From Streptomyces sp. MA5143a (lineage in GTDB: Bacteria; Actinomycetota; Actinomycetes; Streptomycetales; Streptomycetaceae): DNA of 45,260 nucleotides. A program made the translations under genes and the position numbers. How positions within the stretch are numbered: position 1 is the first letter of the stretch; the number at the start of each line of letters is the position of its first letter. Below, piece after piece: positions 1-7,239 of this stretch. Below the pieces are notes generated by a model. The model saw only the letters and a program-made list of their open reading frames with translations. It did not search any database and was not told the DNA's origin. The stretch spans positions 1-45,260 of the forward strand of contig NZ_OLMK01000092.1 of assembly GCF_900290235.1 (NCBI RefSeq), given 5' to 3'.

Positions 1-1
1 C

Positions 2-280
2 GGCACCTACACCGAGTTGCCGTCATCCAACCCGGCGGTGCTGGCGTATCTGCGGGAGGCGCCCTCGACCGGGGGCGGCGGGGACGACCTGGTGCTGTGC
101 GTGAACAACTTCTCGCGGTTCGCGCAGCCCACCGAACTCGATCTGAGCGCCTACGAAGGACGCCACCCCGTCGAACTCATCGGCGGCGTGCGCTTCCCGG
201 CCATCGGCGAACTCCCGTATCTCCTCACCCTCGCGGGCCACGGCTTCTACTGGTTCCGCCTGCGGAAGGACGCCGTGTAA
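2..280 (+). CDS. treS: Trehalose synthase / maltose glucosyltransferase, C-terminal end (partial)
   Basis: This is the 3' end of a gene that starts outside the window; the reading frame is open from base 2. About 92 residues remain. They match the C-terminal beta-sandwich of TreS, with CVNNFSRFAQP followed by a GxFPxIGELPYLLTLAGHGFYWFRL ending (the tail is split here for length). TreS interconverts trehalose and maltose and, with maltokinase, feeds maltose-1-phosphate to GlgE. The gene directly downstream is maltokinase, 94 bp away on the same strand, and glgB follows, which is the usual actinobacterial order. The (beta/alpha)8 catalytic domain is outside the window, so the call rests on the C-terminal domain and the neighbours. 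Confidence 0.88.
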   Translation, partial: GTYTELPSSNPAVLAYLREAPSTGGGGDDLVLCVNNFSRFAQPTELDLSAYEGRHPVELIGGVRFPAIGELPYLLTLAGHGFYWFRLRKDAV

Positions 281-374
281 CCGACCGGAACCCCCGGGCG
301 GGCCGGTTTCCCCCGGCCCGCCCGGGGCACGCAGAACAGGAACCCCCCGCCCCCCGGGGAAAGGACGCGACGCC

Positions 375-1877
375 ATGTCGGAAGCCGCCACGCACTCCAC
401 TGCGACAAGTCCTGGTCCGCAGCCCACCGCCCCACCGATGCCCGGGCTGCTCACCTCGCTGGAGCCACTGCTGAGGGAGTGGCTGCCACGGCAGCGGTGG
501 TTCGCGGGGAAGGGGCGGCCGGTGGCCGGCTTCGGGCTGGTGGCGGCCACCGAACTGCTGCCGGTGGGCGGGCGGCCCGACGACTCCCGGTCGGGCGGTG
601 CCAAGGCGGGACTCCTGCACCTCCTCGTCCGCGCCCATCAACCGCTGGTGCCGTCGCAGGGCGCGCCCGTCCAGCCCGGCGACTGCTACCAACTGCTCCT
701 CGGTGTCCGCGAGACACTGCCGCCCCGTCTGGCGCCCGCGCTGATCGGGCACGTCACCGACGGGCCGCTCGCCGGACGGACGGTGTACGAGGCGCTGCAC
801 GACCCTCGCCTCGCCGACGTCCTCCTCGAAGCGCTCCGGACACAGGCCCGCATAGGGGATCTGCGCTGCGCACGAGACACACGGCTGGCCCTCCCGGAGG
901 GACTGGTGCCGCGCCTGGTCACGTCGGAGCAGTCCAACTCGTCCGTCGTCTACGGGGATACGTTCATCCTGAAGCTCTTCCGCCGGGTCGTGCCCGGCGC
1001 CAACCCCGACCTCGAACTCCCGCTGGCGCTGTCGGGCGCGCGGTGCCCCCGCGTGCCGGCGCCCGCCGCCTGGATGACCGCCGACCTGGGTCCGGCCGCC
1101 GCCCCGGAGACCCATGTCCTCGGGGTGCTCCAGCCGTACCTCAAGGGCGCGGCCGACGGGTGGGAGCTCGCGCTGAGCATGCTGGCCAAGGGCGAGGACT
1201 TCACCGGAGAGGCACGGGCGCTGGGCCGGGCCACCGCCGAGGTCCACGCGGCCCTCGCCGAGGCCCTGCCCACGGTCACCCTGGGCCGGCCCCAGGTGGA
1301 GTCGCTGGTCGACGGGATGACCGAGCGCCTGGAGGTGGCGGCGCAGGCGGTACCGGCCCTGCGTCCGTACGCCTCCGGTCTGCGCACCGCCTTCGAGGCC
1401 CTCGCCGACCTGGCCGCCGAGGGCCACACCTGGACGGCGCAGCGCATCCACGGCGACCTGCACCTCGGCCAGTGCCTGCGGTCACCCGTAGAGGTCGGCG
1501 CACGGCACAGCGGCGGGGGCGAGTGGTCCCTCATAGATTTCGAGGGCGAGCCGTCGAAGCCGCTGGCCGAGCGCCGTATGCCGCAGCCCGTCGCCCGTGA
1601 CGTCGCCGGGATGCTCCGCTCCTTCGACTACGCCGCCCACTCCCTGCGGCCCCCGGCCGCCGACTGGGCGTCCGCCTGCCGGGCCGCCTACTGCTCCGGG
1701 TACGCGGATGTCTCCGGGGCGGATCCGCGGACCGACCCCGTGCTGCTGCGCGCGTACGAGACCGACAAGGCGGTGTACGAGGTCGTCTACGAGGCCCGGC
1801 ACCGCCCCGACTGGCTCTCGGTGCCGATGGCGGCGATCCACCGCCTGGCCACCGACACCGGCCCCGCCACGACGTGA
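375..1877 (+). CDS. mak: Maltokinase
   Basis: 500 residues, slightly longer than typical Mak/Pep2. The enzyme phosphorylates maltose with ATP to maltose-1-phosphate, the donor substrate of GlgE, in the cytoplasm. Seen: an N-terminal cap with LREWLPRQRWFAGKGRP, the signature opening of maltokinases; the aminoglycoside-phosphotransferase-like catalytic loop RIHGDLHLGQ with putative catalytic Asp361; and the metal-binding LIDFEGEP with Asp388. The ATG at 375 follows an AAAGGA-type ribosome site. The first 20 residues are Ser/Thr/Pro-rich and probably disordered. The gene lies between treS and glgB on the same strand. In mycobacteria TreS and Mak form a complex, which this adjacency suits, but complex formation here is inference. 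Confidence 0.93.
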   Translation: MSEAATHSTATSPGPQPTAPPMPGLLTSLEPLLREWLPRQRWFAGKGRPVAGFGLVAATELLPVGGRPDDSRSGGAKAGLLHLLVRAHQPLVPSQGAPVQPGDCYQLLLGVRETLPPRLAPALIGHVTDGPLAGRTVYEALHDPRLADVLLEALRTQARIGDLRCARDTRLALPEGLVPRLVTSEQSNSSVVYGDTFILKLFRRVVPGANPDLELPLALSGARCPRVPAPAAWMTADLGPAAAPETHVLGVLQPYLKGAADGWELALSMLAKGEDFTGEARALGRATAEVHAALAEALPTVTLGRPQVESLVDGMTERLEVAAQAVPALRPYASGLRTAFEALADLAAEGHTWTAQRIHGDLHLGQCLRSPVEVGARHSGGGEWSLIDFEGEPSKPLAERRMPQPVARDVAGMLRSFDYAAHSLRPPAADWASACRAAYCSGYADVSGADPRTDPVLLRAYETDKAVYEVVYEARHRPDWLSVPMAAIHRLATDTGPATT

Positions 1878-1981
1878 CGTGACCTGATCTGTCCTGAACC
1901 CGCTTTGCCCTGTCCGAGGGCCGAGCACCCGCTCCGCCCACCTCTCACCACCCTGCACAACCCGCCGAGGAGGCCGTCCCT

Positions 1982-4900
1982 GTGACTCCCCGCCCGCCGT
2001 CCGACGACAGCACGCAGAACCCCGGCAGCGACGCCCCTGAGGCGCCCGCCCCGGTGAAGAAGACGGCTGCCCGGAAGACGGCCACGAAGAAGACCTCGGC
2101 CAAGAAGGCGACGGCGAAGAAGACGACCGCGGCGGCGAAGCCGGCGACGGCCTCCAAGGCCGGCACCACGGCGAAGACCGCGAAGAAGGTCCCGGCCCAG
2201 AGGACGACGAAGGCCACGGCCGCCGGGACGACGGAGGCCGTCGGCGAGAACGCGACCGGGAGGACGGCGACGGAGAAGACCCCGGCCCGGAAGAGCGCGG
2301 CGAGGAAAGCGCCGGCGAAGAGGACGCCGGGCGTCAAGGCCGCCACGGGCCTCGACGCAGGCGTGGAGGAGGCTGAGGCTGTCGCGAAGACCGCCACCAG
2401 GAAGCCCTCGGCGACGAAGGGCACGGCTTCCAAGACGTCGGTTCCGAGGATCCCGGCGTCGAAGACCTCCGCTTCGAAGGCCCCCGCGTCGAAGACCTCC
2501 GCTTCGAAGGCCCCCGCTTCCAAGCGCCCTGCTTCGAAGACCCCCGCTTCCAAGCGCCCTGCTTCCAAGGCCCCTGCTTCGAAGGCGACGGCTGCTTCGG
2601 AGACGGCGGCCGAGAAGGCCACTGCCGAGAAGGCGCCCGTGAAGAAGGCGGTCACGAAGAAGGCGGTCGCGAAGAAGGCTGTCGCGAAGAAGGCTGTCAC
2701 GAAGAAGGCTGTGGCCAAGGCGACCGCGGTCGAGACCGCCGCGGCCAAGACGACGGCGGCCGAGACAGCCGCGGCCAAGACCGCCGTGTCGAAGAAGGCC
2801 GCGGCCCAGAAGACCGCCACCAAGAAGGCCGCTACTCAGAAGGCGGCCACGAAAAAGGCCGTGACGAAGAAGGCCGCCGCCAAGAAGGCGGTCGGGGTGG
2901 GGCGGGCTCCGGGGGCGCCGGAGCAGACGGCGGCGGCGCCGGCCGTCCCGCCGGTCGAGGAAGCGGTGGTACCCGCACAGTCGACCGTCCCGCCGCAGTC
3001 GGGCGCCGGTGCCCAGCCGGCCGTTCCCGCTCAGCAGACGACGGCACCGGCCCCGCCCGTGTCACCCGCCGAACCCCCCGTCTCCGCCCAGCGGTCCGTA
3101 CCGGCCCAGCCCCTCGCCGCCACCACCGAGTCGGCGCCCCCCGCCCCACCGGCCACCGGCATCCAGTCGGCCTTCTCGCCCGCCGTGGACGGGGGCGACC
3201 GGGAGCGGTTGCTGGCCGGTACGCACCATGAGCCGCACGCCGTGCTGGGGGCTCATCCGGTCGCGGAGGGCGTGGTGTTCCGGGCGTTCCGCCCGTTCGC
3301 GCTGGGCGTGACCGTCGTGGCGGGCTCGCTGCGGGCGGAGCTGCACGACGACGGCGAGGGCTTCTTCTCGGGGCTGTTGCCGCTGCGGGACGTGCCGGAG
3401 GCGTACCGGCTGCTGATCACGTACGAGGGGAACACCCAGGAGACGGAGGACGCGTACCGCTTCCTGCCCGCTGTCGGCGAACTGGATCTGCACCTGGTCA
3501 ACGAGGGCCGCCACGAGGAGCTGTGGCAGGCGCTCGGGGCCCGGCCGATGACCCACCAGGGCGTGACCGGCACCCGTTTCACGGTGTGGGCGCCGAACGC
3601 GCGCGGCGTCCGGCTGGCCGGGACCTTCAACTACTGGGACGGCACGGGCTACCCGATGCGCGCGCTGGGCTCCTCCGGTGTGTGGGAGCTGTTCGTGCCG
3701 GAGATCGGCGAGGGCGAGCTGTACAAGTTCGAGATCACCCGCCCGGACGGGACGAGGACACTGCGCGCCGACCCGCTGGCCCGCCGTACGGAGGTCCCGC
3801 CGAACACCTCGTCCGTCGTGCACGCGTCGCACTACGAGTGGGGCGACGAGGAGTGGATGACGCGGCGGGCGGAGGTTCCCGCGCACGAGGCGCCGTTCTC
3901 CGTGTACGAGGTCCACCTGCCGTCGTGGCGCCCCGGCCTCACGTACCGCCAGCTCGCCGAGCAGCTCCCGGCGTACGTCAGGGACCTCGGGTTCACCCAT
4001 GTCGAGCTGCTGCCCATCGCCGAGCATCCCTTCGGCGGCTCCTGGGGCTACCAGGTCACCGGGTTCTACGCGCCCACGGCCCGCCTCGGCGACCCGGACG
4101 ACTTCAAGTACCTGGTCGACTCGCTGCACCGGGCGGGGATCGGGGTGCTGATGGACTGGGTGCCCGCGCACTTCCCTCGGGACGACTGGGCCCTGGCCGA
4201 GTTCGACGGGCGTCCGCTGTACGAGCACCAGGACCCGGCGCGGGCCGCGCACCCCGACTGGGGGACGCTGGAGTTCGACTACGGTCGCCGCGAGGTGCGC
4301 AACTTCCTGGTGGCGAACGCCGTGTTCTGGTGCGAGGAGTACCACATCGACGGGCTGCGCGTGGACGCCGTCGCCTCCATGCTCTACCTCGACTACTCGC
4401 GTGAGCCGGGCCAGTGGACCCCGAACGAGCACGGGGGCCGGGAGAACCTGGACGCGGTGTCCTTCCTCCAGGAGATGAACGCGACCGTGTACCGGAGGGT
4501 GCCGGGGGTCGTGACGATCGCGGAGGAGTCCACGGCGTGGGACGGCGTCACCCGCGCCACCCATCACATCGGCCCCGGTGGCTTCGGCGGCCTCGGCTTC
4601 GGCCTGAAGTGGAACATGGGCTGGATGCACGACTCCCTCGGCTACATGGCGAAGGAGCCGGTGCACCGCAAGCACCACCACAACGAGATGACGTTCTCGA
4701 TGGTGTACGCGTACAGCGAGAACTACGTGCTGCCGATCTCCCACGACGAGGTCGTGCACGGCAAGCGTTCCCTGGTGTCGAAGATGCCGGGCGACTGGTG
4801 GCAGCAGCGCGCCAACCACCGGGCGTACCTGGGCTTCATGTGGGCACACCCCGGCAAGCAGCTCCTTTTCATGGGGCAGGAGTTCGCGCAGGGCGCCGAG

Positions 4901-5362
4901 TGGTCGGAGGCGCACGGCCCCGACTGGTGGCTCCTCGACCCGGCGTACGGTGCCGAGGCGGACCACCGGGGGGTGCGCGACCTGGTCCGCGACCTCAACG
5001 CCGTGTACCGCGACACCCCTTCGCTCTGGCAGCGCGACACCGACCCGTCCGGCTTCTCCTGGATCACCGGTGACGCGGCCGAGGACAACGTCCTGGCCTT
5101 CCTGCGGCTCGACGCGGACGGCACGCCGCTGCTGGCCGTCTCCAACTTCAGCCCGGTGATCCGCCGTGACTACCGGCTGGGCGTCCCCGACGACGTCCCG
5201 GCGTGGCGGGAGGTCCTGAACACGGACGCGGCGTCGTACGGGGGGAGCGATGTCACGACACCGCACCCGGTGAAGGCGGAGCCGACACCGTGGCACGCGC
5301 GGGGGGCGAGCGTCCGCGTCACGCTGCCGCCCTTGGCGACGGTCTGGCTACGTCCGGCGTAG
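1982..5362 (+). CDS. glgB: 1,4-alpha-glucan branching enzyme with long Lys/Ala-rich N-terminal extension
   Basis: 1126 residues; ordinary GlgB is about 730. The enzyme introduces alpha-1,6 branches in glycogen-like glucan made by GlgE. GTG at 1982 is chosen because GAGGAGG lies 9 nt upstream, so the long form is probably translated. Residues about 20-304 are low complexity (KKTAARK, KKAVT/KKAVA pentads, ASK decapeptides). Residues about 305-395 are a Pro/Gln/Ala linker. The core begins near residue 400: an N1 domain (HAVLGAHPV), a CBM48 (TRFTVWAPNARGVRLAGTFN), then GH13 with catalytic Asp795 in DGLRVDAV, the AEES acid motif near 847-850, and SHDE near 920-923. The C-terminus ends LATVWLRPA. 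The core looks complete and active. The extension resembles histone-H1/HupS-type tails in composition; its role is unknown. Confidence 0.95.
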   Translation: MTPRPPSDDSTQNPGSDAPEAPAPVKKTAARKTATKKTSAKKATAKKTTAAAKPATASKAGTTAKTAKKVPAQRTTKATAAGTTEAVGENATGRTATEKTPARKSAARKAPAKRTPGVKAATGLDAGVEEAEAVAKTATRKPSATKGTASKTSVPRIPASKTSASKAPASKTSASKAPASKRPASKTPASKRPASKAPASKATAASETAAEKATAEKAPVKKAVTKKAVAKKAVAKKAVTKKAVAKATAVETAAAKTTAAETAAAKTAVSKKAAAQKTATKKAATQKAATKKAVTKKAAAKKAVGVGRAPGAPEQTAAAPAVPPVEEAVVPAQSTVPPQSGAGAQPAVPAQQTTAPAPPVSPAEPPVSAQRSVPAQPLAATTESAPPAPPATGIQSAFSPAVDGGDRERLLAGTHHEPHAVLGAHPVAEGVVFRAFRPFALGVTVVAGSLRAELHDDGEGFFSGLLPLRDVPEAYRLLITYEGNTQETEDAYRFLPAVGELDLHLVNEGRHEELWQALGARPMTHQGVTGTRFTVWAPNARGVRLAGTFNYWDGTGYPMRALGSSGVWELFVPEIGEGELYKFEITRPDGTRTLRADPLARRTEVPPNTSSVVHASHYEWGDEEWMTRRAEVPAHEAPFSVYEVHLPSWRPGLTYRQLAEQLPAYVRDLGFTHVELLPIAEHPFGGSWGYQVTGFYAPTARLGDPDDFKYLVDSLHRAGIGVLMDWVPAHFPRDDWALAEFDGRPLYEHQDPARAAHPDWGTLEFDYGRREVRNFLVANAVFWCEEYHIDGLRVDAVASMLYLDYSREPGQWTPNEHGGRENLDAVSFLQEMNATVYRRVPGVVTIAEESTAWDGVTRATHHIGPGGFGGLGFGLKWNMGWMHDSLGYMAKEPVHRKHHHNEMTFSMVYAYSENYVLPISHDEVVHGKRSLVSKMPGDWWQQRANHRAYLGFMWAHPGKQLLFMGQEFAQGAEWSEAHGPDWWLLDPAYGAEADHRGVRDLVRDLNAVYRDTPSLWQRDTDPSGFSWITGDAAEDNVLAFLRLDADGTPLLAVSNFSPVIRRDYRLGVPDDVPAWREVLNTDAASYGGSDVTTPHPVKAEPTPWHARGASVRVTLPPLATVWLRPA
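2456..2575 (+). repeat. Four tandem 30-bp units inside the glgB extension
   Basis: Units lie at 2456-2485, 2486-2515, 2516-2545 and 2546-2575. The first two are identical; the last two are variants of each other. Each encodes a decapeptide of type ASK(T/R)(S/P)ASK(A/T)P. The exact duplication indicates recent slippage or unequal exchange. A second repetitive stretch at about 2638-2715 uses 15-bp units encoding KKAV(T/A). Confidence 0.9.
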
Positions 5363-5382
5363 GGCCGGGCGCCCAACGGCTC

Positions 5383-5395
5383 GGGGGGGGGGGGG
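5383..5395. repeat. Run of 13 guanines
   Basis: A G13 homopolymer lies 20 bp after the glgB stop codon, in the gap between convergent glgB and P450 genes. It is non-coding on both strands. Its length may vary or be a sequencing artefact. Confidence 0.85.
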
Positions 5396-5432
5396 AGGCT
5401 TCGTCGGCAGGTGCGGGTGGGTGGGGGTTGTT

Positions 5433-5454
5433 CGCGCAGTTCCCCGCGCCCCTG
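5433..5454 (+). repeat. Dispersed 22-bp repeat, copy 1
   Basis: A 22-bp unit starting CGCGCAGTTCCCCG and ending CGCCCCTG, 71 bp past the glgB stop and in the glgB direction. Identical copies lie at 10608-10629 (minus), 42194-42215 and 45239-45260. The upstream flank (GTGCGG...GGTGGGGG) resembles the flank of copy 4. Confidence 0.93.
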
Positions 5455-5487
5455 AAAAGCGACCGGGGCTGCGCCCCGTGCTTTTCA
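5453..5487 (+). terminator. Hairpin directly after repeat copy 1
   Basis: The inverted repeat has TGAAAAGC at 5453-5460 pairing with GCTTTTCA at 5480-5487, and an inner GGGGC-tgc-GCCCC stem. It lies between convergent genes and could terminate glgB transcription, or that of the P450 gene in the opposite direction. It overlaps the end of the dispersed repeat. Confidence 0.7.
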
Positions 5488-5531
5488 AGGGAGGGGCGGG
5501 CCGCAGGCCCGACCCCCGAGCCGTACCGCGC

Positions 5532-6986
5532 TCACCCCCCGCCCCTCCGCCCTCCGAACATCATCCGCCGCAACGCCCCCAACAACCCGCTCCCACCACG
5601 CCCGGACGCCTCCGGCGCCACCGCGGCAACCTCCCCTTCGCCCCCGACAGCCGCAGGCGCAGCCGCAGCCGCACTCACCCCTCCGGCCCGGCTCGCCACA
5701 GGCGCCCCCGGGCTGAGTTCGTACCGCACCGGCAGCAGCCGCAGCCCCCGCACCACCGGCCCGGTGCGCCACGGCAACTGGTCCGGCGGCAGTGTGAGTT
5801 CCGCTCGGGCGAAGTGCTCGAAGATCCGTCCCACCGCCGTGTTGACGATCATCCCGGCCAGCTCGCGCGCGGCGCTTGGGCACTGGTGCGGCCCGGCACC
5901 CCACGCGAGGTGTGCCCGCGTGCTGACCGCGGAGTCGACGAGGTGGGACGTGCCGATGGCGAGCAGGTCGCGGTGCGCGGCGGCGACGGACGGGGACACG
6001 ATGTCGCCGGCCCGGATCCAGAAGTTCCCGAGCCGTACGTCCCGCCCGGCGAACCGGAAGCACAGGTTGGCGGTCGGCGGGTTCACCAGCGCCGCCCGGT
6101 TGACGGTCTCCCCGATCTGCCCGGTCACGACGCTCCGCCGGACCGTCGCGTTGCCCCGCAGCACCTCCAGCAGGGTGTTGCAGACCATGTTGCCGGTGAT
6201 GTCGTTGAGGTAGACCGCGTTCATGAACAGCTCACGGCCGAGCTGTTCGTCGGAGAGCGACGGGTCGGACAGCAGCATGTACGACGTCAGGTCCTCCCCC
6301 GGCCGGGCCCGCCGGTGCGCCGCCAGCCGGATCATCGCGCCCAGCGCCCGCTCGGTGGCGGGTCCCGCGTCCGGTCCGCCGTCGAGCATCCGCCACATTT
6401 CCATGACCATCTCGTCGCCCAGTTCGACGGGGCAGCCGAACAGCTTGGTGGTGACCATGAGGAGCAGCGGCCGTGTGTACTGCGCCGCGAGGTCGGCGAA
6501 GCCGCTCGTGCCGGACTCCGCGGCGAGCATGCCGATGAGGTCGTCGGCGTACTTGGCGACGGCGGCCCGCAGTTCCCATCCCTCGGGGCTGTGTCCGTCC
6601 TGGAAGGGCCGCATGGCCGAGTGGTGGGTCAACCGTGCGGCCCGGTGCTCGTCGTCGTCGAAGAACATGGTCTGCCGCACCTCGTAGCCGGCGAGCAGCG
6701 GCCAGTCCCTGGGCAGTCGCCCTTCCGCCCGCGCCCGCCAGTGCCGGACGTCGCGCCGCCAGACGCTGTCGTTGCGGAGGACTTCGAGCACCTCGCGGTA
6801 GTCGAGGACCAGCCACACCGGAACGCCCATCAGCCCCACCGGAGCGACGGGGCCGTATGTACTCCGCAGTCGCTCGTAGACGCTGCCCGGGTCCGTGTCG
6901 AACTCCGAGGTCAGCAACGGCTCCACGGGCAGCGAGTCGAGCGTGGGGCTGCCAGCCGGAGCGGCCGCGAACGGATGAGTTTCCAT
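5532..6986 (-). CDS. Cytochrome P450 with atypical conserved motifs
   Basis: 484 residues from ATG 6986 (METHPF...), a cytosolic haem mono-oxygenase-type protein. The haem ligand is probably Cys369 in WGAGPHQCPSA, recognisable although the residue pair after Cys is Pro-Ser rather than the usual x-Gly. The I-helix reads LNDITGN instead of the AGxDT pattern. The usual ExxR of the K helix is not seen: the region before NPPTANLCFRFAGRDV reads GETVNR, with Glu and Arg one position too far apart. Streptomyces CYP157 enzymes are known to depart from ExxR, so a related family is plausible. The C-terminus adds an Ala/Gly linker and a basic tail with LLGALRRMMFGG. No ferredoxin gene is adjacent. The substrate is unknown. 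Upstream in-frame codons extend further but start in shadow sequence; no clear ribosome site marks the start. Confidence 0.85.
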   Translation of the reverse strand: METHPFAAAPAGSPTLDSLPVEPLLTSEFDTDPGSVYERLRSTYGPVAPVGLMGVPVWLVLDYREVLEVLRNDSVWRRDVRHWRARAEGRLPRDWPLLAGYEVRQTMFFDDDEHRAARLTHHSAMRPFQDGHSPEGWELRAAVAKYADDLIGMLAAESGTSGFADLAAQYTRPLLLMVTTKLFGCPVELGDEMVMEMWRMLDGGPDAGPATERALGAMIRLAAHRRARPGEDLTSYMLLSDPSLSDEQLGRELFMNAVYLNDITGNMVCNTLLEVLRGNATVRRSVVTGQIGETVNRAALVNPPTANLCFRFAGRDVRLGNFWIRAGDIVSPSVAAAHRDLLAIGTSHLVDSAVSTRAHLAWGAGPHQCPSAARELAGMIVNTAVGRIFEHFARAELTLPPDQLPWRTGPVVRGLRLLPVRYELSPGAPVASRAGGVSAAAAAPAAVGGEGEVAAVAPEASGRGGSGLLGALRRMMFGGRRGGG

Positions 6987-6996
6987 GAGCGACACG

Positions 6997-7007
6997 CATA
7001 CCGTATG
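6997..7007. promoter_or_regulatory. Small palindrome upstream of the P450 gene
   Basis: CATAC-c-GTATG, 11 bp, ends 11 bp upstream of the P450 ATG. On the minus strand it contains TACGGT, a possible -10. It could be an operator over the promoter. The evidence is symmetry and position only. Confidence 0.35.
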
Positions 7008-7177
7008 GCACCTGCACAAGCAGTGACGATGCCGCGAACTGTTACGGCTTGGTGATCCCTGATGCACGTGTGGTGACGGTGGCCCCCACCTGGCCTTACC
7101 GGTAGCACCCCCTTGGGTGCGGGCGGCCCGGAGCGAGTGCGCCCCCGGTGTCGGGGCGGCCCGGCCCGGCTGCCGGC

Positions 7178-7219
7178 GGGCCCCGCTCGCGCGGTGCCGG
7201 CGGCGCACCGGCGGGGCCC
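7178..7219 (-). terminator. Nested GC hairpin after the helD-type gene
   Basis: The outer stem GGGCCCCGC (7178-7186) pairs with GCGGGGCCC (7211-7219). The inner stem CGGTGC (7192-7197) pairs with GCACCG (7205-7210). It begins 20 nt past the helicase stop codon on the minus strand. There is no U-tract, which is usual for Streptomyces terminators. A smaller hairpin follows at 7105-7120 (GCACCC/GGGTGC). Confidence 0.65.
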
Positions 7220-7239
7220 CTCCCGTCGTCGTTCGCCGG

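Noticed and set aside
1945..2823. Long minus-strand frame opposite the glgB extension (VFFAVAF-type repeats)
   Set aside because: It is the antisense shadow of the Lys/Ala repeats; it has no ribosome site or recognisable family.
3062..5296. 744-codon minus-strand frame opposite glgB
   Set aside because: His/Arg/Val-rich translation typical of a GC-rich antisense shadow, fully covered by a well-conserved enzyme on the other strand.
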